The notes below the pieces were generated by a model, which was not told the origin of the DNA, ran no database searches, and worked only from the letters and a program-made list of their open reading frames with translations. This document shows, piece after piece, positions 6,798-15,600 of a stretch of 16,147 bases of DNA. The stretch is from an uncultured Clostridia bacterium. GTDB taxonomy: Bacteria; Bacillota; Clostridia; Christensenellales; Aristaeellaceae. The position numbers and the translations under genes are program-made. The DNA is taken from positions 1 to 16,147 of the forward strand of contig CAKUFI010000063.1 in NCBI GenBank assembly GCA_934647305.1, written 5' to 3'. Within the stretch, counting starts at the first letter, position 1, and each line of letters opens with the position of its first letter.

Positions 6798-6851
6798 GGG
6801 AAGGCCGCCTTTCTGAGAAAGGCGCCTCCCCAGACCCCTCCCGGAAAGCAC
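6798..6851 (+). repeat. Bulged hairpin, copy c (after pgk)
   Basis: Outer arms GGGAAGGC (6798-6805) and GCCTCCCC (6824-6831) pair with one G-U. Inner arms GCCTTTCT (6807-6814) and AGAAAGGC (6816-6823) pair perfectly. C6806 is the single bulge. The tail CCCGGAAAGCAC is at 6840-6851. It is in pgk sense, 73 bases after the stop. Relative to copies a and b, a T and its partner A in the inner stem have changed together to C and G. Confidence 0.75.
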
Positions 6852-6910
6852 TCGCTGCCGCCGGAAAAAAGGCAGGGCATCCCATAAGTCAAATGAGGTA
6901 CTGCCCGGCA

Positions 6911-6930
6911 GAGAGGCTGCCTCTCGAACG
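6911..6930 (-). repeat. Reduced bulged-hairpin element
   Basis: GAGAGGC (6911-6917) and GCCTCTC (6919-6925) flank a single T and are followed by GAACG, the flank seen at copies b and d. This is the outer stem of the bulged hairpin without its inner arms, in minus-strand orientation, just ahead of the 6961 gene. Confidence 0.5.
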
Positions 6931-6960
6931 TCCCCTCGTATCCCCCAGGAGGTAAATGCG

Positions 6961-7326
6961 ATGGAATGCAGACACACACTGACCTTTCGCCAGGTGCTCG
7001 AGCTGATGAGCCACCTGTATTTCGGCAAGCCGGTCAACTACACCTGCGCGTGCGGCCAGAAGTGCGAGCTGTCGCTCAAGGGCGAATACTCGCTGGCTTG
7101 CTGGGCGGTGACGATCCTGGTGCTGATTATCGCCGAAACGCTGCTGATTGGGGCGTTTGCGGGCGTGAACGTGTACCTGACCACACTTGTCATCCTGCTG
7201 GGCGGCCTGATTGCCTACGCCGCCTACGCGGGTATGCTGTACCTGTTCTATAAACTGAACAAATTCGAATATACCGCTGTGAGCTACCGCGCCATCGTGG
7301 ATCGCAGGAAGCTCAGCAAACGCTGA
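6961..7326 (+). CDS. Small zinc-ribbon-like two-helix membrane protein
   Basis: Function is unknown. The 121-residue protein begins with cysteines and a histidine that could bind a metal (C3, H5, C29, C31, C35; the YTCACGQKC segment). Two strongly hydrophobic helices follow (about 45-68 and 71-97), then a basic C-terminal tail ending RRKLSKR. The layout, short Cys-containing motif then a basic/hydrophobic linker, a second Cys motif and paired helices, recalls small clostridial CXXC-type membrane proteins, but the first motif is C-X-H rather than CXXC. ATG 6961 has a near-perfect AGGAGGT site at 6946-6952. It ends 20 bp before tpiA and must be co-transcribed with it. A link to glycolysis is only suggested by position. 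Confidence 0.85.
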   Translation: MECRHTLTFRQVLELMSHLYFGKPVNYTCACGQKCELSLKGEYSLACWAVTILVLIIAETLLIGAFAGVNVYLTTLVILLGGLIAYAAYAGMLYLFYKLNKFEYTAVSYRAIVDRRKLSKR

Positions 7327-7346
7327 TTATTGAGGAGGAAACCATT

Positions 7347-9613
<2,267 letters not shown>

Positions 9614-9663
9614 GCGCAATAAGGAAAGCGCCTCCCCGCGGGGAGGCGCTTTCCTTATTGCGC
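9614..9663. terminator. Perfect 50-bp palindrome, bidirectional terminator
   Basis: Both 25-base halves are exact reverse complements with no spacer; the centre is CCCCGCGGGG between 9638 and 9639. It begins at the base after the gpmI TGA and ends five bases before the stop codon of the convergent exported-protein gene. Around the GC-rich core (GCGCCTCCCC) are A-rich left and T-rich right arms (TTTCCTTATT), so either strand gives a stem with a U-containing 3' arm. It probably terminates both genes. Confidence 0.85.
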
Positions 9664-9668
9664 GAATA

Positions 9669-10358
9669 TCAAAGACCATCTGTATTGGAAGCAGCGTCAA
9701 GTTTTTCCTGCTTCGCAAGCGCATCAAGCGCGGTTTGGAGCATTTGATTGCCTTCAAGCGTAGCATAACGGATTTCAATTTCGTAGCTACCAGAGCCATA
9801 ATCAGAACCAACCAGCAACACGATGGTATCATTAGCTCCTCGCCACAGCGTGTATTTTCTTGCAATATATGAATCAGATTCTTCCTCATCAGACGGTTCG
9901 CCATACAAACCAATAAGTTTTTCCCTCAGATCGGCAAGAGCTGCTTCCGGGTCTTTAGGAGTAATCTCGTAGGAAGCATAGTACAGCGATGTATACGAAT
10001 CATCATCTACGAGCAATCCGTTTTCATCTGGAACTCTTGCAAAATATAGGGAAATGTCGCTAATTTCATAGCCTGCAACTTTTATTCCTTCAATAGAACT
10101 TGATCGTGCGCTTGTGTGAAGACACACGTCTCCATTGTAATAATCGCCCCATTCATCAATAAGCTTTGCCTCCACAGTATAGGCGCTGTCCTTATCCAAG
10201 TCATAGAATCGTACTTCCTCAGGAAAGGAGCTCTGCACAGTAGCAAAAGAAGAACCCCACTCGTTGTTGCGGAAAAGAATGGGGGATGCGGTTGTTTCTG
10301 CGGTAGCAAAGCTTGCAAACAGTAAGAGAATAAGGAGCATTGACATAAACTTCTTCAT
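9669..10358 (-). CDS. Exported protein of unknown function
   Basis: Not recognised with confidence. The 229-residue protein has a clear Sec signal peptide (MKKFMSMLLILLLFASFATA, likely cleavage before E21) and no lipobox cysteine. The mature part is acidic and rich in Asp, Glu, Ser and Tyr. Its start, FRNNEWGSSFATVQSSFPEE, resembles a short repeated motif in clostridial exported proteins in which a Trp-Gly-Ser/Thr segment opens a domain. A DDDSYTSLYYASYEITPKD segment follows, then a helical stretch (DPEAALADLREKLIGLYGEPSDEEE). ATG 10358 has a GGGAGGT site. Codon use is visibly AT-richer than every neighbour, suggesting a different origin or low expression. Confidence 0.8.
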   Translation of the reverse strand: MKKFMSMLLILLLFASFATAETTASPILFRNNEWGSSFATVQSSFPEEVRFYDLDKDSAYTVEAKLIDEWGDYYNGDVCLHTSARSSSIEGIKVAGYEISDISLYFARVPDENGLLVDDDSYTSLYYASYEITPKDPEAALADLREKLIGLYGEPSDEEESDSYIARKYTLWRGANDTIVLLVGSDYGSGSYEIEIRYATLEGNQMLQTALDALAKQEKLDAASNTDGL

Positions 10359-10393
10359 AATCGACTATACCTCCCAAAGCATTCATAATTTCA

Positions 10394-10416
10394 TGTACAT
10401 TATATCACACTGTACA
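10394..10416 (-). promoter_or_regulatory. Promoter and possible operator of the exported-protein gene
   Basis: On the minus strand TATAAT (plus 10399-10404) lies about 40 bp before the start codon, with TTGTTT 16 bp upstream as a weak -35. Two TGTACA palindromes at 10394-10399 and 10411-10416, 17 bp apart start to start, overlap and flank the -10. They look like a regulator site, but no regulator is identified. Confidence 0.55.
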
Positions 10417-10462
10417 TTAAAAACAATAAGAGCATGCAAAATTAACATATGGGACGAAAGTG

Positions 10463-10486
10463 AAAAGAGTATAGTGTCGCTCTTTT
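10463..10486 (-). terminator. Weak hairpin, possible end of the PHP transcript
   Basis: AAAAGAG (10463-10469) and CTCTTTT (10480-10486) form a 7-bp stem around a 10-nt loop. On the minus strand the second arm ends in TTTT and lies about 100 bases beyond the PHP gene stop. Too weak to be sure. Confidence 0.3.
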
Positions 10487-10519
10487 GAGATAACTTTACA
10501 TAGAATAAAACGGATCAAA

Positions 10520-10591
10520 GTGCTTTTCGGGAGAGCTCGAGAGGGGCTTTTCTCAGAAAAGCCGCCTCTCGAACGTTCCCCCAGCGTTTCC
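10520..10591 (-). repeat. Bulged hairpin, copy d (after PHP gene)
   Basis: TCGAGAGG (10537-10544) pairs with CCTCTCGA (10565-10572). Inner arms GGCTTTTCT (10545-10553) and AGAAAAGCC (10555-10563) pair with each other. G10564 is the single bulge. The inner stem differs from copies a and b at several positions, all with matching changes in the other arm. It starts about 19 bases after the PHP gene stop in that gene's sense and has the GTGCTTTTCGGG tail at 10520-10531. Confidence 0.75.
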
Positions 10592-11497
10592 CTAGAAGAA
10601 GATCGGGTTGGTCCAGGCGCGGCGGCCGGCGGCGTCGATGACACTGGCGCGCAGGTAGCCGACGTTCGGGTGGAAGGAGCTTTCGATGTGGGTCATGTCC
10701 TGGCCATCGACGACGCGGGAGGGCATGCGCCAGCTGATGAATTCGACCGACTGGACGGGGGAGCACTCGATGTGAGCCACGCCGTCCTCGACATAGAAGT
10801 CGTGGATTTCGGGGCCGGTGGAGGCGTAGAAGTCGCCGCTTTCGAGCGCCTTCAGGATGGCGGGGACGTTGTTGTCGGCCTTGACGCACACCCAGCCGCG
10901 GCAATGCTGATCCATCGCGTGGCCGTCGTCGGTCGCCACGCCCCAGATGCGCTGGCCGTCGAAGAGCAGCTCATCCCAGTAGGCGGCGTTCGTGTCCTGA
11001 TGGTTCTCGATCGCGCAGCCGGAGTTCCAGATTTCCATGGCGAAGTTGCCCTTCAGGCGCATGAATTCCTGCGCGGGCGTGCCGCTCCATTCGGGGTGGC
11101 AGTAGACGGTCAGGTTGTGGTGCGCGTGGATGTCGTCGAGCACTGCCTGATACTCGAACTGATCCTTTACGCGCCCGCTCTCAAAGACCTGATCCTGTGC
11201 ATAGCCGTTGCCCTCGACGGGGCCGACGCACACGGTGTGGAAGCAGTGCACGCAGCCCGCGCCCTCGATGCCGCGGTCCATCTCCATGCCGGGGATGATG
11301 GTGATGGGCAGATCGGTGAAGTTCCTGAGATTGTACTTGCGGTGGTCGGTCAGGGCCAGGAAGTCGTAGCCGTGCTCGACGTGCATGCGGATGACCTCCT
11401 CGGGCGTGCCCTGGCCGTCGGAACGGGTGGTGTGGCAGTGCAGACCGCCCTTGAGAAATTGGCCTTCCTTTGCGAAGGCGCTCTGGCGAAGAATCAT
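10592..11497 (-). CDS. PHP-domain metal-dependent phosphoesterase-like protein
   Basis: PHP-domain proteins are metal-dependent hydrolases of phosphoesters (histidinol phosphate, nucleic acids, AMP-like substrates). This 301-residue single-domain protein has HCHTTRSDG (H20, H22, D27), LTDHR (H52), the metal-ligand glutamate in PGMEMD (E72), HAHHNLTVYCHPEW, and a late ATDDGHAM motif that closes the metal site. The C-terminal part (VEDGVAHIECSPVQSVEFISW) looks like a beta-rich domain seen in PHP proteins annotated near sugar-acid or carbohydrate genes. ATG 11497 follows AAGGAGGT. It is on the same strand as the FAD oxidoreductase, 606 bp upstream across a repeat array, so they may or may not share a transcript. 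The substrate is unknown. Confidence 0.85.
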   Translation of the reverse strand: MILRQSAFAKEGQFLKGGLHCHTTRSDGQGTPEEVIRMHVEHGYDFLALTDHRKYNLRNFTDLPITIIPGMEMDRGIEGAGCVHCFHTVCVGPVEGNGYAQDQVFESGRVKDQFEYQAVLDDIHAHHNLTVYCHPEWSGTPAQEFMRLKGNFAMEIWNSGCAIENHQDTNAAYWDELLFDGQRIWGVATDDGHAMDQHCRGWVCVKADNNVPAILKALESGDFYASTGPEIHDFYVEDGVAHIECSPVQSVEFISWRMPSRVVDGQDMTHIESSFHPNVGYLRASVIDAAGRRAWTNPIFF

Positions 11498-11580
11498 GAG
11501 AATACCTCCTTGTCTGTCGTGGAATCGGGGCGGGGCTCAGCCTGGCCAAACCCCTCAGTCGCCTTGCGCGGCGGGCAGTG

Positions 11581-12060
11581 GGGTTGTTTTTAGGGGAACC
11601 GCGCCGCGTTTGCGGGTTCGATGTACTGCGCCGCATTCGAGGAAATGCGCTGCTTTTCCCTTTGGCTTTTGCGGATCATCGTGCTTTCCGGGGCGTGCCG
11701 GGGTTGCTTTTTGAGGAACCGCGCCGCGTTTGCGGGTTCGATGTACTGCGCCGCATTCGAGGAAATGCGCTGCTTTTCCCTTTGACTTTTGCGGATCATC
11801 GTGCTTTCCGGGGCGTGCCGGGGTTGCTTTTTGAGGAACCGCGCCGCGTTTGCGGGTTCGATGTACTGCGCCGCATTCGGGGAAATGCGCTGCTTTTCTC
11901 TTTGGCTTTTGCGGATCATCGTGCTTTTCTGAGCGTGCCGGGGTTGCTTTTAGAGGAACCGCGCCGCGTTTGCGGGTTCGATGTACTGCGTCGCATTCGG
12001 AGAAATGCGCTGCTTTTCCCTTTGGCTTTTGCGGATCATAGTGCTTTCCGGGAAGGGTCT
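11581..12060 (-). repeat. Tandem array, four copies of a 120-bp unit
   Basis: Units begin at about 11581, 11701, 11821 and 11941, with an exact 120-bp period. The middle copies differ at only a few positions; the first and last diverge at their outer ends. In minus-strand sense each unit starts with CCCCGGAAAGCAC, the tail of the bulged hairpin, so the array runs on from copy e after the FAD oxidoreductase gene. Since 120 is divisible by 3, several frames stay open and encode 40-residue repeats on both strands, but no ribosome binding site supports translation. Confidence 0.9.
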
Positions 12061-12103
12061 GGGAAGGCGCCTTTCTCAGAAAGGCGGCCGTCCCAGCGCA
12101 GCC
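12041..12103 (-). repeat. Bulged hairpin, copy e (after FAD oxidoreductase)
   Basis: GGGAAGGC (12061-12068) pairs with GCCGTCCC (12087-12094) with one mismatch. Inner arms GCCTTTCT (12069-12076) and AGAAAGGC (12078-12085) pair perfectly. G12086 is the bulge. The outer arm begins nine bases after the oxidoreductase stop in that gene's sense, and the tail at 12041-12052 leads into the 120-bp array. Confidence 0.75.
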
Positions 12104-13309
12104 CTACAGCTTCACGCCCTTGCCGACGAGGTGGGCCTGCAGGCGCTTGACGTCGAGGGCGGCGAAGTCGTCGGTCATGGCGGCGGCGGCGCCCGCGGCC
12201 TCGCCGGTGACTGCGCAGGGCGGAATGACGCGGGAGATGTCCCACATGGGCTCGGTGACGGAGATGCAGCGGCCGGCGGTGATGAGGTTGCTCACGTCGC
12301 GGCCGTAAAGCGTGCCGAAGGGGACGTGGTAGGCCGGGCCGCGCTTGCGCCAGTCGCTGATCATGCCGATGCTGTCAGCGAATTCTTTGTGATCCTCGGA
12401 ATCGTCCAGCGTGTACTCGCCCACAATGCGGCGGGTCATGCGGATCTGCGGGATGCTGGCGATGGTGGTCAGGGTGTAGTCGGGGTTCTTCTCGCGCTGG
12501 GCGAGCACGTCGTGAAAGGTCTGCTCATGCGAGAGGATGACCTGCTCGGTCAGCTCCTGCGCGTCCAGCCCGCCGAAGCGCCGCTTGATCAGCGCCTGGG
12601 TTTCCACGCCCTGCTTCTTCTTTTCGGAGTCCGGGATGTCGGCATAGCCCAGCATCTTGAGCTGCGCCTCTTTTTCGCCGTTCGAGAGGAAATAGTACCA
12701 GGCGGCCAGCACGTTGCCCTGCTTGAAGGTCTCGGTCTGCGCGCCGGCCAGGGCGCACAGGTCGGCGTCGCCGGTCGCGTCCACCACCGAGCGGGCGCGG
12801 ATGGCGCTGCGGCCCGACTTGTTCTCGATGATGACCGCGTCGATCCTGCGGCCCGCCTTATGCACGTCGCAGGCGGTGGTGCCGTAGAGGATGCGCACGC
12901 CCTCGCGCAGCAGCAGCCGCTCGCACTCGATGGCGTACAGGTAGGCGTTGTACTGCAGCTCAAAGCGCCTGCCGTCGCGCCTTTCCTCGAAGGAGCCGTT
13001 TTCGAGCCAGGCCTTGGGGTAGCGGCCCTCGCGGTTTTCCAGGCTGTGCGGCAGCGCCAGGCGCAGCAGCTCCTCGACGATGCCATAGCTCACCTGATGG
13101 CCCATGCCGTCGTCCAGCGGCAGGTAGATGGTCACCAGCCCCGCCGTCGCCAGGCCGCCCAGCATGAAGCCGCGCTCCAGCAGCGTGACCTTCGCGCCCG
13201 CGCGCGCAGCAGCCAGCGCCGCGCTGATGCCCGCGATGCCGCCGCCGGCCACCAGCACGTCGCATTCGGCCGTGATTGCCGTGCGCCGGTTTTCCATGAT
13301 AAAGTCCAT
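12104..13309 (-). CDS. FAD-dependent oxidoreductase (FAD_oxidored family)
   Basis: The 401-residue protein has a Rossmann FAD-binding start (CDVLVAGGGIAGISAALAAARAGAKVTLLE, glycines at 22-27). It also has the GGLATAG segment after the first beta-alpha unit, an ARSVVDATGDADLCALAG motif, and the closing flavin site GRCISVTEPMWDISRVIPPCAVTGEAAG. This matches the Pfam FAD_oxidored type, whose members are often encoded in carbohydrate or organic-acid catabolic clusters; the substrate is not predictable here. The start at ATG 13307-13309 is fixed by AGGAGGACGAGAT. The open frame continues 31 codons upstream but runs through the promoter. It is divergent from the xylose-isomerase-like gene. Confidence 0.88.
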   Translation of the reverse strand: MDFIMENRRTAITAECDVLVAGGGIAGISAALAAARAGAKVTLLERGFMLGGLATAGLVTIYLPLDDGMGHQVSYGIVEELLRLALPHSLENREGRYPKAWLENGSFEERRDGRRFELQYNAYLYAIECERLLLREGVRILYGTTACDVHKAGRRIDAVIIENKSGRSAIRARSVVDATGDADLCALAGAQTETFKQGNVLAAWYYFLSNGEKEAQLKMLGYADIPDSEKKKQGVETQALIKRRFGGLDAQELTEQVILSHEQTFHDVLAQREKNPDYTLTTIASIPQIRMTRRIVGEYTLDDSEDHKEFADSIGMISDWRKRGPAYHVPFGTLYGRDVSNLITAGRCISVTEPMWDISRVIPPCAVTGEAAGAAAAMTDDFAALDVKRLQAHLVGKGVKL

Positions 13310-13348
13310 ATCTCGTCCTCCTGAAGTGAAAGTTGATTTTCTGCCCAG

Positions 13349-13377
13349 ATTATAGCATACGCCGGGGCCTTTTGCAA
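13349..13377 (-). promoter_or_regulatory. Promoter of the FAD oxidoreductase gene
   Basis: The minus strand carries TTGCAA (plus 13372-13377), a 17-bp spacer and TATAAT (plus 13349-13354), about 40 bp before the start codon. It is back to back with the promoter of the isomerase-like gene; 18 bp separate the two -35 boxes, room for one shared regulator. Confidence 0.8.
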
Positions 13378-13395
13378 TCGAATGCGCGGTTTTCC

Positions 13396-13424
13396 TTGAC
13401 AAAACCGGGCGAAGCGTGTACTAT
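13396..13424 (+). promoter_or_regulatory. Promoter of the xylose-isomerase-like gene
   Basis: TTGACA (13396-13401), a 17-bp spacer and TACTAT (13419-13424). The -35 is perfect and the spacing optimal. The start codon is 62 bp downstream of the -10. Confidence 0.8.
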
Positions 13425-13430
13425 GAGATG

Positions 13431-13443
13431 GGACAGAATGTCC
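13431..13443. promoter_or_regulatory. Possible operator, inverted repeat GGACA-GAA-TGTCC
   Basis: A 5-bp perfect inverted repeat with a 3-base centre lies seven bases after the -10, where a repressor could block transcription. It shares GGGACAGAAT with the second half-site of the cggR operator, but the spacing does not fit the CggR consensus. No regulator gene is adjacent. Confidence 0.35.
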
Positions 13444-13486
13444 GCGGAAAAGCCTTTAGAACATCATTTGAAAGGAAATCACTGCG

Positions 13487-14212
13487 ATGGAATACGGACT
13501 TCAGCTTTACAGCATTCGCGACATCACCAAGGACGACCTGGACGGCGCGCTTCGTCAGGTCAGCGAGATGGGCTACAAATTCGTGGAGTTCGCCGGCTTC
13601 TTCGGCCACAGCGCCCAGGAGGTCAAGGCCATGCTCGACAAGTACGGCCTGAAGGTCTCCGGCACCCACACCGGCTGGCAGGAGGTCGCCGAGCACTTCG
13701 AGGAGACCGTCGCCTATCACAAGGCCATCGGCAACAAGAACATCATCATCCCCGGCTGCGACCTGTCCACGCAGGAGAAGCTGGACGAGTTCGTGAAGAT
13801 GGCCAACGAGTTCCAGCCGAAACTGGCCGCTGAAGGCATCCGCTTCGGCTATCACAACCACGCGCACGAATTCCGCGCCAACGAGGACGGCTCCATGATC
13901 TATCAGCAGATCCTCGAGCGCACCACGCTTGACCTTGAAATCGACACCTACTGGGCGTTCGTCGGCGGCAATGATCCGGTCGAGATGATGGAGCGCCTGA
14001 AGGATCGCCTGATCTTCATCCACATCAAGGACGGCGACCCCGAGGGCCACGGCACCCCGCTGGGCATGGGCCAGGCGCCCTGCAAGGCGGTCTATAAGAA
14101 GGCCGTCGAAATGGGCGTGCCCATGGTGGTCGAGAGCGAAACCTGCACCCCCGACGGCCCCACTGAGGCCCGCATCTGCATCGAGTTCCTGAAGGCCCAG
14201 GAAGAAGGCTGA
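13487..14212 (+). CDS. Xylose-isomerase-like TIM-barrel sugar isomerase/epimerase
   Basis: The 241-residue protein belongs to the sugar phosphate isomerase/epimerase family (AP_endonuc_2-like barrel), whose members shuffle keto and hydroxyl groups on sugars or inositols using a divalent metal. Seen motifs are GLQLYSIRD at the start, GYKFVEFAGFFG, SGTHTGW, FGYHNHAHEF (H123 to H127), LEIDTYWAFVGGNDP (D153), IFIHIKDGD (H179) and VVESET (E216). These fit the usual Glu/Asp/His metal set. ATG 13487 has an AAAGGAAA site. The divergent oxidoreductase suggests a joint oxidation and isomerisation of a sugar or polyol; this is inference. A loop-conserved hairpin lies about 97 bp after the stop. Confidence 0.88.
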   Translation: MEYGLQLYSIRDITKDDLDGALRQVSEMGYKFVEFAGFFGHSAQEVKAMLDKYGLKVSGTHTGWQEVAEHFEETVAYHKAIGNKNIIIPGCDLSTQEKLDEFVKMANEFQPKLAAEGIRFGYHNHAHEFRANEDGSMIYQQILERTTLDLEIDTYWAFVGGNDPVEMMERLKDRLIFIHIKDGDPEGHGTPLGMGQAPCKAVYKKAVEMGVPMVVESETCTPDGPTEARICIEFLKAQEEG

Positions 14213-14233
14213 GCCTTCACCCACTAGCTGCCG

Positions 14234-14299
14234 GTCGGCAGTGCCGACTGCCACTTGCTGCTGCCGGTCGGCAGTGCCGACTGCCACTTGCTGCTGCCG
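14234..14299 (+). repeat. Two identical 33-bp GTCGGC mini-repeats
   Basis: Units at 14234-14266 and 14267-14299 are identical. Each is a GTCGGCAGTGCCGAC hairpin (15 nt) followed by an 18-nt linker containing GCCACTTGCTGC. A partial unit end (CTGCCG) precedes the first. The same module is single at 1022-1053 and, as a variant, encodes the end of truA. Confidence 0.9.
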
Positions 14300-14309
14300 G
14301 ACAGAACAC

Positions 14310-14392
14310 GAAATCAGCCGCCACAGATTAAAGCGGCTGATTTCTTCGGTTTTTCGGGACTTGCCCGAAAAACTTGTGTCGGCGTTGCCGAC
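14310..14392 (+). repeat. Composite loop-conserved hairpin unit, copy 3
   Basis: The stem GAAATCAGCCG (14310-14320) pairs with CGGCTGATTTC (14334-14344) around the 13-nt loop CCACAGATTAAAG. A second hairpin follows at 14349-14373 (GTTTTTCGGG/CCCGAAAAAC, loop ACTTG), then GTCGGC/GCCGAC at 14378-14392. The first stem is followed by TTCGGTTTTT, so it can also act as an intrinsic terminator for the gene ending at 14212. The second stem differs from the 15.7-kb copies by a paired C-G to T-A change. Confidence 0.85.
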
Positions 14393-14495
14393 TCGGGCGG
14401 GCACGGTTGTCCCTGCCGACAGCGGCCTGAGCTTCCGGCGCCTGACTGCGGGGCCTGAAAATGGGGCGCGGGCGGGAGCAATACATCCTAAGAAG

Positions 14496-14521
14496 AAGCC
14501 TCCCCATTCGGGAAGGCTTTT
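14496..14521. terminator. Probable bidirectional terminator
   Basis: AAGCCTCCCC (14496-14505) pairs with GGGAAGGCTT (14510-14519) with one mismatch around ATTC, followed by TTTTC on the plus strand and CTTCTTCTT on the minus. It lies between convergent genes and may stop both. Confidence 0.5.
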
Positions 14522-14683
14522 CATGCAGCTGCGGGTCTTGTCCGGAAAGGGAGATAAAGCGTGCCTGTCATAAACTTATCAGTCTGGAACGATAGATGAG
14601 AAGGCCCGCGTTTATCTTCCTCATCCATATGCGGATGTATACATAACAAACTTCGACCAGGGGAGGGCGAAACAGCCCAGCAC

Positions 14684-15586
14684 TCAGCGGTCACTCTGGC
14701 CCAGCAGCCGCCGAAGCTCGGGAGGCAGGGGCTGCTCGAAGGCCAGCTCGCGCCCGGTGAGAGGATGGATGAGGCGCAGGAAGGCGGAGTGCAGGGCAAA
14801 GCGTCCGGGTAGGCGGTTGTCCTCGGCGCCGTAGAGGAAGTCGCCCAGCACCGGGCAGCCGAGGTAGCTCATGTGGACGCGGATCTGGTGCGTGCGGCCG
14901 GTCTGAAGGCGCAGGCGAACCAGCGTGAGGTCTTCATGCCTCAGCAGCACGCGGTACTCGGTGACGGAAGGTTTGCCGCCTTCGGTCTCGGGCCGTACGC
15001 AGCGGCGCACGGTGGCTCCGTCGGCCTTGGCGATGGGCGCGTCGACTGTGCCCTGCTCCTGGGGCGGGCTGCCCGCGAGGATGGCCAGGTATTCGCGGCG
15101 GAAGTCGGGCGTGTGCAGCTGTGCCTGAAGGAGGTTCTGGGCGTGGGCGTGCTTGGCCGCGACCATCAGGCCGCTGGTGCCGCGATCCAGCCGATTGACC
15201 GGGCGGAAGAGGAAGGGCTGACCGCGCTGTTCAAAAAGGTAGGCCAGGCGGTTTTCCAGCGAGTGCTTGGGTTGGCGGTCGCTGCTCTGGCAGGCGAGCG
15301 GCGCCTCCTTGTTGAGCACCATCAGGTCGTCGTCCTCGTACACGATGTCCACCGGCCCCTCGCAGGCCTCGGCCGCGCCTGTCGGTTCCTCAGGCAGGCT
15401 CAGCGCAATCCGTTCACCCGCATGCACGACGTAATTGGCGTGCACTGGCTCACCGTTCACCCGCACGCCGTTCGCCGCCTTGAGCGAACCCAGCTGCCGA
15501 TGCGAGACGCCCATCCGCGTGCGGATCACCCGTTTGACCTCGCGGCTGTCGTCCTCCGGCGCGACCGTATACTCGATTTCCCGCAT
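14684..15586 (-). CDS. RluA-family RNA pseudouridine synthase
   Basis: Enzymes of this family convert specific uridines in 23S rRNA or tRNA to pseudouridine. The 300-residue protein has an N-terminal S4-like RNA-binding region (MGVSHRQLGSLKAANGVRVNGEPVHANYVVHAGERI). The catalytic domain has IVYEDDDLMVLNKEAPLACQ, the active-site motif RPVNRLDRGTSGL (catalytic D134), and the later RLQTGRTHQIRVHMSYLGCPVLGD and ALHSAFLRLIHPLTG. I start it at ATG 15584-15586 because GGGGGGAGGAAAT lies directly before it; the open frame reaches 15619 with no better site. The exact target (RluB/C/D-type or other) cannot be decided, so no symbol is given. Confidence 0.92.
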   Translation of the reverse strand: MREIEYTVAPEDDSREVKRVIRTRMGVSHRQLGSLKAANGVRVNGEPVHANYVVHAGERIALSLPEEPTGAAEACEGPVDIVYEDDDLMVLNKEAPLACQSSDRQPKHSLENRLAYLFEQRGQPFLFRPVNRLDRGTSGLMVAAKHAHAQNLLQAQLHTPDFRREYLAILAGSPPQEQGTVDAPIAKADGATVRRCVRPETEGGKPSVTEYRVLLRHEDLTLVRLRLQTGRTHQIRVHMSYLGCPVLGDFLYGAEDNRLPGRFALHSAFLRLIHPLTGRELAFEQPLPPELRRLLGQSDR

Positions 15587-15600
15587 ATTTCCTCCCCCCC

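Larger units (their letters stand above)
14213..14683. other. Gene-free convergent intergenic region
   Basis: This 471-bp spacer lies between the isomerase-like gene and the convergent pseudouridine synthase gene. It holds the tandem GTCGGC mini-repeats, a composite loop-conserved hairpin unit and a terminator-like hairpin. The remaining stretch 14525-14683 is comparatively AT-rich and contains no supported gene or site. Confidence 0.7.

Noticed and set aside
5486..6979. 497-residue minus-strand ORF opposite pgk
   Set aside because: Antisense to a verified pgk, with no family motifs and runs of Leu/Gly/His; it is a third-position GC artefact.
11578..12150. 40-residue repeat protein on the plus strand, and its minus-strand counterpart at 11590-11919
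   Set aside because: Open only because the 120-bp period is divisible by 3; both strands are open, there is no ribosome binding site, and the frame runs into the bulged hairpin and the antisense of the FAD oxidoreductase.
13310..13402. Longer FAD oxidoreductase starting at 13402
   Set aside because: It would run through a well-formed TTGCAA/TATAAT promoter, and AGGAGG marks the internal start at 13309.
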